64,000 nucleotides of DNA from Mangifera indica (taxonomy: Eukaryota > Streptophyta > Magnoliopsida > Sapindales > Anacardiaceae): the NCBI RefSeq assembly GCF_011075055.1, contig NW_025401118.1:186001-250000 (forward strand), in the 5' to 3' direction. Each line of letters begins with the position of its first letter. The first letter of the stretch is position 1. The translations under genes were made by a program, and so were the position numbers. Under the pieces are notes generated by a model, which saw only the letters and a list, made by a program, of their open reading frames with translations, did no database searches and was not told the origin of the DNA. This document shows, one piece after another, positions 56,165 through 64,000 of this stretch.

Positions 56165-56490
56165 AAGGTTAGATTCGAATTGAATCGAGATCGAGCTCGC
56201 TTGAGCTCCAGTTTGACTCGGTTTATTTATAATTGAGCCCGAGCTCGTGAAAGTCAAACTTGAACTCCATTCAAATTCAATTTCAATCATTTTTCGTTAT
56301 TAAATCGACGTCGTTTTAATATATATTAGTTAAAATAACATCGTTTTGTATCAAAATTTTTAATTAAAAAATTTGACAAATAACTCAAGCTCAATCGAAC
56401 TCTCATAAGGCTTGCTCGTTTCAGATTTATTCAAATTAAACTTAAATTTGAGTTCAAACTGATTCGATTTGAGTTTAACCGTATTAATAT
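56165..56490. mobile_element. Old relative of the TTAGGG/gagctc MITE
   Basis: Starts aaggttagattcgaattgaa and ends gatttgagtttaaccg; contains gagcccgagctcg and atcgacgtcgttttaatata, the same internal palindromes as 26666-27008, but diverged. Confidence 0.65.
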
Positions 56491-57179
56491 CCATTATACT
56501 TTTTTTATTCTTTGATGTCAATGTATGTTATTATTTTTAATATTTGCTATCACATAGTGGAATTTGGTTTCGGTCTAAGTTGTCGGCTTTCTTCCCAACA
56601 AGAAAGATAATCCCAAATCTTAAATCTTAAAATACTCTGACAGACTCATAATAAAAACAGGAAAGAAGACTTGGGTCGGTGGTGTAATTGATATTAGTAA
56701 GCTTGATTTATTATAATTAATTTATGTAAATCCAACCTCTTTGATTACATGATGACATTATATTATAAATTAATTAATTTAATTATATTTTTAATGTTGT
56801 ACGATCTCTATTATTTTTATAATGATTTGTATTTAAAATTAAATAAATCTAAGATGTACCATAACTAGGTTTATTTATAATAAGGTTGCTTTTCATTATA
56901 ATTATTTTTTAAATTATAATAATAATAATAATGTATGGTTTTTTGGATGTTCATTACACATAATTAAAATTCTTAATTATTGATAATAAAGTATGCCTTA
57001 TTGGAAGGACAAAAAATAAATTATTTATATAAGTCTCTTCCTCTATTGCAATTTTAATATTAGGAATAAAAATGGAATCTCAATCTTTGTAGTGTTTAAG
57101 ATTGAAAAATTATTATTATATATATATATATAAAAGAGTCTATCATTAAATACAAGATTTATCCTATTCGATAAAAAAA

Positions 57180-57400
57180 TATGAGTTCAAATCGATCTTT
57201 AAATACAAGATTTATCATATTCGATAAAAGAAGAGATTTTATATATAAGAGAGTATGAGTTTAAGTCTCTTCTGATGACATATCAGATCAAACTCTTGAT
57301 TTAATTAGTTATGAGATCAGTCACTAAACTTAAGATTTGTTCTAATTGATGTGGTTGGTTTAATCCCGATGTGACGGTCCAGCTCGAACAACTAACCTTA
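57180..57400 (+). mobile_element. SINE relic, family S
   Basis: Reads agagagtatgagtttaagtc (box-B position), gttatgagatcagtcactaa and gatgtgacggtccagctcga, matching the minus strand of 48130-48360. No poly(A) retained. Confidence 0.65.
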
Positions 57401-57585
57401 CAAAATCAAACTCATCACAATTGGGAGCACATAATATTTTACCATTTATTTTTTAAGCTTTAGACAATCATCTCTTGACATTCACTTTGAATATATCTTT
57501 AATATTATTAGAGATCATAATTGTTGCTTGAAATTTGAGTTCTCGTCCTATCCCATCCTGTATGGGATGAAAAATTCTTAATGAG

Positions 57586-57690
57586 CAACTTTATATAGAT
57601 ATAATTTTAAGTATACAATTAAAATCATCAAATCATATGATAATATATCATTAATGTATATACGAAAGTGTGTATTCATATGTTTATTGT
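57586..57690. mobile_element. MITE-A copy, short
   Basis: Left gcaactttatatagatataa, core tcaaatcatatgataatata, right gtgtattcatatgtttatt. Confidence 0.55.
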
Positions 57691-57873
57691 TTCTCAAAAT
57701 AAGCAAAGGTAGGATAAACTCGTAAAAACAAGATGGGAACAAGAATAAAAATCCCATTGCCTCTAAATTGACTAAAATGAATTTTGTATTTTTAAATAAT
57801 TCTCTACTCTCTCATCAGCTTTGCCAGCTTTCTTCTTTATCTAAACTTTGGTTTCGAACCTAAGCACTCATGA

Positions 57874-57899
57874 GACAAAGACAAAGACAAAGACAAAGA
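57874..57899. repeat. (AGACAA)n microsatellite
   Basis: Four tandem agacaa units. Confidence 0.95.
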
Positions 57900-58018
57900 T
57901 AGATCAATAGTTCTCCACAAGCCAATATATATACATAATTGGAAAAATATTTGATGATTGAGTAGACCTATGTAAACTCGTTCTCAGCGGCCTAACATCC
58001 GTCGAGTTTATTCAAAAA

Positions 58019-58215
58019 GGCCAAAGGACTATTTCTCACCCAAGTTAAAAACACACCTACTATATTTTACGAATTTAAATATTTATTCATAAATTAATTT
58101 TTGTTAGAAATAAAAATAAAATTATTATTTTATCATTAAATTTATTATCAATTTATTGTATAAAGATAAATTATCTTTGTTTAAAAAAAGAGAAAAAATT
58201 TATTATCTTTATCTC
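58019..58215. mobile_element. MITE-C fragment (left end only)
   Basis: ggccaaaggactatttctca followed by the family's left inner arm (tgttagaaataaaaataaaa); no right end found downstream. Confidence 0.6.
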
Positions 58216-59468
58216 TTCGATCGAATCATTCTGATTGACGAATAAGATTTGCTCTGTATTAGCTGCGTAATGAAAGGACATGGGGCTGTTGATGCCACGT
58301 GGGCATTGATTACGTGCGATGGGCCATAGGTGGTATTAGATGTCTAACTTCTGGGTTCCCGACCATGTGAGCCTCGGGCCCACTACAAATTATTGGCCAC
58401 CCTTCTGATTTCTGAATTTTCGCTACTTAAATTTCACTTTTTTTTTCTTTTGAGTATATATGTACTGCAGCTGTAAATATAAAAAATTAAAATTAAAATT
58501 AAAAAAGGCACGCTGCAAATTTCAAAAGATGAAGTTGACATTTTTTATTTTCGTAACCTGAGCAAGACAGTAAATATATATTATTTAACAACAACATCAA
58601 AAAAATATAATTTGATTGAATTTAAATTATGGTTCAAATCAATTAAAATTATTTATTTTTAAATATATATTATTTAATAAAAATTAATTGAATTATAATT
58701 TTTGAGAATATAATATAAACATGTAAAATAAATATAAAATATATATAATATATATGTAAAAAAAAGATTAAATAAATATAAAAAATAAATTATACACTTA
58801 ATTATTTATTAAAAAATTCTGTCAAAATATACTTATATATATTTATTTTAAAAATATATAATTTATTATTTGGTTCTGTTTAAAAATGATTCAAATTCTA
58901 ATTTAAATTGAATAAAACGGTTTAAAAATTTTTAACCTAAATTAAATTATTTTAATATCCAAACTATAATTTTTAAATAATCGATTCAATTTTACTGTTT
59001 AAATCGAAATACGCATAGTCTTACATGTGCCTTTGTTGGAAGAAAAAGATGCAGCTAGGATTCAAATTGTGGTTTACAGGGAATTGGAAAAATCTGTATT
59101 TGTTTTATATGCATGCAAAACAGATAAAGCATTAAAAACTTGTACAACTCTTTCTTTACTGATTGATTAGGGAAGTCATTATCTAAGAAGACAGATTGTT
59201 GGAGCAAATTAGTGAACATACAAAACATAGCTTTGGTAGGATTCCCTTTCAAACGTGGTTTTCTTTTCTCGTTGAAGTTAGAATTTTCTCGAGAAAGCTA
59301 GCCAGCTGTTTGGCTTTGGCCACAACTTTGTGACTGAAAATTCACGCCTTTGAATGATGGCGATGGTGATGGAGCAATGAAAGCAGTCTTTGTCGATTGG
59401 AATTGAATTATTGAACAGTTTGCGTAGCGTGCAAATGGAGCATCCACTTTATCCGATTTTTCAATTTC
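58216..59468. other. No gene seen; includes third copy of the 16.5/18.7-kb repeat core
   Basis: 58600-59010 matches the AT-rich middle of 16490-17395 (aattatttatttttaaatat, gttctgtttaaaaatgattc). 58250-58400 is a unique GC-richer stretch with cacgtgggcattgattacgtg, a G-box-like palindrome, but no exon follows. Confidence 0.5.
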
Positions 59469-59642
59469 ACATGTATAAATAAATTATATAAACTTATTTA
59501 TATAGTCTGATGTGATAGTATGTGATTGCAGGATTTTAATATGAGAAAATAAGTAAACAATTATATCACCTAATTACGAACTTCTATCTTAGTCTATGTA
59601 AATAAGTTAATAAGATTTGTTTATATGTGTAGTTTTATTTCG
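59469..59642. mobile_element. MITE-B copy, well preserved
   Basis: Arms taaataaattatataaactt and aagttaataagatttgttta; core ctgatgtgatagtatgtgat / atatcacctaattacg. Confidence 0.65.
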
Positions 59643-59777
59643 TGTTTTTAACTTTTTGGGCCTATTTTTTCTTTAAAAATTGGAGTTTTTCATAGGTGTC
59701 CTATTGTAATTTTTCAAAGACTACTGATCCTGTTCATACACAAGCTCATAATAAAAAATATGATAATGCTTTTAGGA

Positions 59778-60222
59778 GGGGTTTTTGGTACGGTGAATAT
59801 TTTATTACTAAAATTAAAAATTTACCTTAGAGATATATTATTTTAAAGATTATTAGATATAAATAATTATTGTGTTTGGTTAGAGATAATAAAAAAATAC
59901 TAATATATTATTTTATTTAAGTGCTATTTGGTATAATTATTTTAAAATATTTTTTATGTTATTTATTATATTAATTGAAAATGAGGTTATTTTTGTCTTA
60001 AAAAATTAATAAATAAAAATGTAATTATAATAAAATCAAGACTACCTTAATAATCTTTTAGTTCTTAAGGTGAATGTGATAATCAAATTACTATTTATAT
60101 TATCTATCATATCACTATTGATAATAAATTATTATTTTAATATTTTATTACTGACAAACTAAATAAGATAAAGTAAATAATAAAAAATAAATTATCAAAA
60201 TAATTTTTATTAATTAGAATCA
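59778..60222. mobile_element. MITE-D copy
   Basis: Begins ggggtttttggtacggtgaa and shares ttattactaaaatta and attattgtgtttggttagag with 39788-40254. The right end is eroded. Confidence 0.6.
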
Positions 60223-62099
60223 AAGGTCGCATAGGGATTAAAGTTAATTTGTCTTTGTCGAGTATATGGAATTTTTGTGTTAGATCAATGTTAATATCAG
60301 CGATAATAGATTATTTTCCACCTAAGGGTTAGTGAAAAGACAAATTCTCGCGTATTAATTTTTAGAAACCCAATATCCATCTTTTAGTAAAATTCACTGT
60401 TAAGAGTAAAAGTGAAAAATCACATTTAACTAAAAATATGATAAAATTAAAATTTTATTATATTTTTATAATAAAATATTATCTAAAACAAACGTATAAA
60501 CTACAAAAAAACAAAAATTCTCAAATGTTGATATTCGTGTTTTTTTTCCCCTAATTTGGATCCTTTGTTTATTGATGTCACCATACGAAGATCAATTTCT
60601 GAAAATGTGTTAACCAATGAGATATATCGAATTTACTTCAGAGAAACACAGACAATATACACAGAAAATTTTCTATGAATCAGTTGACAAGAAAATAATA
60701 GAAAGTGGATGATGCATGCGGGGAATAAACTGGTTTAAGAAGAATAGATTACTCCAACCAAAGTGGTTGTTTCTCATGGAGTGTCTAGTTGGTAAAAACG
60801 AAAATTATTTATGTTTATTTGTTATTTGAAACACATCCTTTTAAATTTTTTAATTTAAAATATATTAAAGAAATATTTTATATATTTATCATATTAAATA
60901 CATATTTTCATTCTTTTTCACGTTTTCCCCTTTTTATGAATTTTTTTAAAATATGAGAATATCCCTTGTATTTTTAATTAAATATCATATTGTTATAACT
61001 ATATAAAATAAAAAACCAAATTTTTTGTCATCCAAATCTCTAACCTCTCCCTATAATTTTTAGTTATGAATGAATTTTAATTATATATTATATTATATTA
61101 GATTTAATAGTTAATTAAGTAATTTATATTTGAATTATTAACTATAAAATCTATGAAAAATATTAAAATTATAGTTAATATTACCATATTTTTTTAAAAA
61201 TATTTTTAATGATGTGCAGTATTAAACTTGTATAGATATATTCCTTATATTTTCTATATTTGAATTTACAATCATTTTTTTATAAAAATATTTTTCATCA
61301 TTTATTGTATTATACCTGTATAATTTTTATATTATTTTTTTTCTCGTTTCAGTATTTACTAATTAAGGTCGAGCAATACTATATATATAAATAAATTAAA
61401 TAAACGTATTCATACAACCCTATAAAATAACATCCGATTAAATTATTTTAAAATGAGGGAATAAATAAATAGTCAAAGTATCCAATCACAATCTATCATT
61501 TTAAAATGAGAGTGAAAAGTTCGCAGCTCTTCACGCTCAGTTTTAGCCAACTAACAATATTTCCTTTTCTCTTCTGTCCTTTGACATTGATAATACATGC
61601 CCCACCCTCACAACCTGGAATTCACGGTAGCACATGCATGCATAATTTCCTCTGCTCAGAAGTATTTAATATCATTCACATTCCATTATGTTGTTGGTTC
61701 TTCGTATCGTACATGTCCTGTACACGTACATCTTGGAAATAATGTACACTGACTGTTAACTGTTGAACATATAGGTTCACATCATATCATGGGTACAAAG
61801 GTTTTACGATACACGATATATATCTTACGATATAATATAATATAAGTAAAAAATGATACGTATCATAAGACGTATTGAATTGATACAATATATATTTTAA
61901 ATATGAATCGATATATTTTTTTAAAAAAATAAAGATGTAGTAAAACTATGTATGAAAAAATTTAAATTTTTAGAGGTGTATTTGAAATTTTTTAAAATAA
62001 AAACGTGTCAATTATAATTTTTATTATTTTATTATATTATTTTATAAAAGACGCATCATCTGACGCTGATATACGATACAAAAAATTTGGTTTTTGATA
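60223..62099. other. No gene seen; cgatacgata repeat near the end
   Basis: AT-rich. 61506-61742 contains a 78-aa ORF without recognisable family. 61770-62090 is a repeat with opposed ends (ttttacgatacacgatatat and gatatacgatacaaaaa), related to fragments near 38750 and 39395. Confidence 0.5.
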
Positions 62100-62822
62100 G
62101 GCCAAAGGACTTATTCCCACCCAAAGTATCCTCTAATTTTAAGTTTTCATCTCTTAACTATGAAAATTTCAAACGCTCACCTATGAAGAGTTAAGTCTAT
62201 TAGTTTCAAAGGTAAAATTGTTATTTCATCGATAATATTAAAAATAAATTAAAATTTAATCTCCTTTCACCTCAAAATCCTAAAAACTAAAAGTTTATCA
62301 CTTAGATCAAGTTTTAAAAAATGACATTCCCTCCTTAGGGTTTAATTTTCAATTCTCGATGCCATTATCTGCAACAAAAATTCTTTGACGCATCACCGTG
62401 CTCTAATGGTCTTTCTCCCTTTCTCTGAAACGTTGATCGACACAGATCTAGTTTGGAAAGATGAAGAGTTTTGTCTTTCGATGAAGCTCTTCGTCTTTTC
62501 ATACCAGATCTGTATAGGGCAACATTCAAGAGGAAGGGAGAGAGACTGTCAGAGCATGGTGATGCATCGAAGAATCTTCGTCATTGGTGATGACACTGAG
62601 GATTGAAAACTAAACCCTAAGTGGAAATGCCATTTTTTAAAACTTAGCCTATAGGAAAAATGATTAGTTTTTAGGGTTTAAGGGGGGAAAAGAGATAAAT
62701 TTTTAAGGGACTTGGGTTTTGTTAATTTTAACCGTTTATGAGTGAGTAAATGAGATTTTTAAAGTTAATGGATGAGCGCTTGAAATTAGAAGATACTTTA
62801 GGTGAAAAATAATCCTTTGGCC
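62100..62822. mobile_element. MULE-type MITE (MITE-C), 723 bp, intact, perfect 9-bp TSD
   Basis: Left ggccaaaggacttattccca, minus-strand right ggccaaaggattatttttca; inner arms cacctatgaagagttaagtc and cgtttatgagtgagtaaatg. Flanked by perfect 9-bp repeats tttttgata (62091-62099 and 62823-62831). The interior (62360-62610) is GC-richer, with atgaagagttttgtctttcg against agctcttcgtcttttc making a hairpin. No transposase. Confidence 0.92.
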
Positions 62823-62993
62823 TTTTTGATATGCAATTCGACTAGCATGGTTCATGTACATATATAACATGTAAATTATGATATGTGAGATAAATATATA
62901 AATTTCTTTTTCTCTATGTTAACCAATACAGGAATGTCTATGTTACATATATTCGATTAATACATCATACCTATGTTATACATATATAATATT

Positions 62994-63145
62994 ATGAGTT
63001 ATACTGCGTACACAAAAAGTAATATTTTGTATATATTATCATATGATTAAATATGATTTATCTTTATTTTAAAATTATTCAATTATATGATAACATATAT
63101 AAGTGTATATCTATTTATATATTTAAAATAAATATATATAAATTT
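62994..63145. mobile_element. MITE-A copy
   Basis: Arms atattatcatatgattaaat and attcaattatatgataacat. Confidence 0.65.
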
Positions 63146-63539
63146 ATTAATACATAAATAATAAACATAAATTTAAATATAAATAATAATATATTATCAT
63201 ATGACTCACCTTATCCCATGGAGCAAGTTCGACATCACTAAATTGCATTGGTCGGCCTGCATTACTCACGATTTTGACAACTGGGAAAAATCTTATCAAC
63301 TTAAATAATGGGGTCTTCTTGTTAGAACAGATTTTTTCAGACATGAAATATCACATTTATAACAACAAAACTTGTTATAAACGTAATCTATAAGACCAGG
63401 TTTGAACTTGGAATAGGGTTTTTGTGCATTTTGTTGAAAAATCGAAGCCTGAAAATGACTGGGGAATCTGTCCCTTGGGAGGTAAGAGAGCTTTTCTGGG
63501 AAGACTGAGATAGCTACTGGGTTCCCTCCATCAAATTAC
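63146..63539 (-). other. Unassigned exon-like ORF
   Basis: Minus-strand frame (63205-63344) reads FFPVVKIVSNAGRPMQFSDV then ELAPWDK and meets a consensus donor (aag/gtgagt) at about 63209. Amino-acid composition is less AT-driven than neighbouring ORFs. Plus strand shows ATGACTGGGGAATCTGTCCC with tgggag/gtaagag at 63476. No family recognised and no partner exon found. Confidence 0.2.
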
Positions 63540-63735
63540 TTAAGCAAGGCCCAAAGGGTTCGTTTAAATAGTAAAAGATATAAATCCGTTATAATAGAGG
63601 GTTTAGATTCAAGACTCATTGTTGTTACATCAAAATTAGACTTTTGATTTTATTTGGTGTAGTTGTTGTGGAGACAATTATTAGATTTGAAATTTACCTG
63701 TTTAGTATAATTGATTTAGCTCCGAAAAGGCAATC
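63540..63735 (+). mobile_element. SINE relic, family S
   Basis: Contains gtttagattcaagactca (box-B position), the core tttggtgtagttgttgtg and gtataattgatttagctccg. Confidence 0.6.
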
Positions 63736-63808
63736 CAACTTACTTTAAGGTAAGAAATTATTCTAATTATAGAAATGTTAGCCTTACAAGTGCATTGTCA
63801 CACTAAGG

Positions 63809-64000
63809 ATGTTCAAAAAACCAATCTGGTTTGATAATTTTTTAAACTAAACTGAATTTTTAGTTTGAAGGAAATCATAAACCGTAACCAAACCGATTTA
63901 AAAATTAACTAATTTTGAACTAAACAAAAATACTAATTAACTAAACTAAATTTGTGGTTAACTAATTTTGAATTGAATTTCAAAAGATTATCCTATTTTA
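63809..64000. mobile_element. hAT-type MITE, cut by the window end
   Basis: Begins ggatgttcaaaaaaccaatc and has repeated aaccgattt/aactaaac phrases like 3077-3564; the right end is beyond the window. Confidence 0.45.

Overview
This is eudicot nuclear DNA: AT-rich, with spliced genes (GT..AG introns, branch/pyrimidine tracts), plant-only transcription factor families and dense small non-autonomous transposons. I cannot name the species; the gene order IQD10-like to TCP4-like suggests a rosid-type arrangement, from memory. There is no prokaryotic, organellar or viral gene content.

Left half (1-31 kb): a cluster of NCL-type sodium/calcium-exchanger-like genes and their wreckage, next to a SPEAR/TIE transcriptional adaptor gene. 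Copy A (1-2176, 5' end outside the window), copy B (8829-14290, complete 7-exon layout with EF-hands but broken) and copy C (22017-25784, open through all five exons, about 430 aa) are paralogues. A and C lack the EF-hand exons; degenerate EF-hand and C-terminal exons sit just downstream of each (A' 2360-4380, C' 25960-28313). Positions 1-7171 and 23589-30001 are two copies of one recent segmental duplication that also carried off the 3' half of the SPEAR gene, leaving a SPEAR pseudogene at 6333-7171 while the full gene is at 29053-30811 on the minus strand.

Middle (31-43 kb): no protein gene. It holds a 1.1 kb MULE-type MITE, a 1.8 kb foldback element made of 18-20 bp subrepeats in two opposed arms, further MITEs, and one tRNA gene (40386-40460).

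Right half (43-52 kb): a five-exon IQ67-domain gene (IQD10-like, plus strand) and a single-exon CIN-class TCP gene (TCP4-like, minus strand) with a miR319 target site, with a SINE with target-site duplications between them. 52-64 kb is gene-poor: nested MITEs, SINEs, a fragment of ribosomal protein S4, and an unassigned exon-like ORF at the end.

The functional logic worth noting is that SPEAR/TIE proteins are co-repressor adaptors that bind CIN-TCP factors, and one of each lies within about 20 kb here. The NCL cluster is the most rearranged part: the only open copy has lost both its calcium-sensing EF-hands and residues at a usually conserved ion-binding motif that the neighbouring relics still encode.
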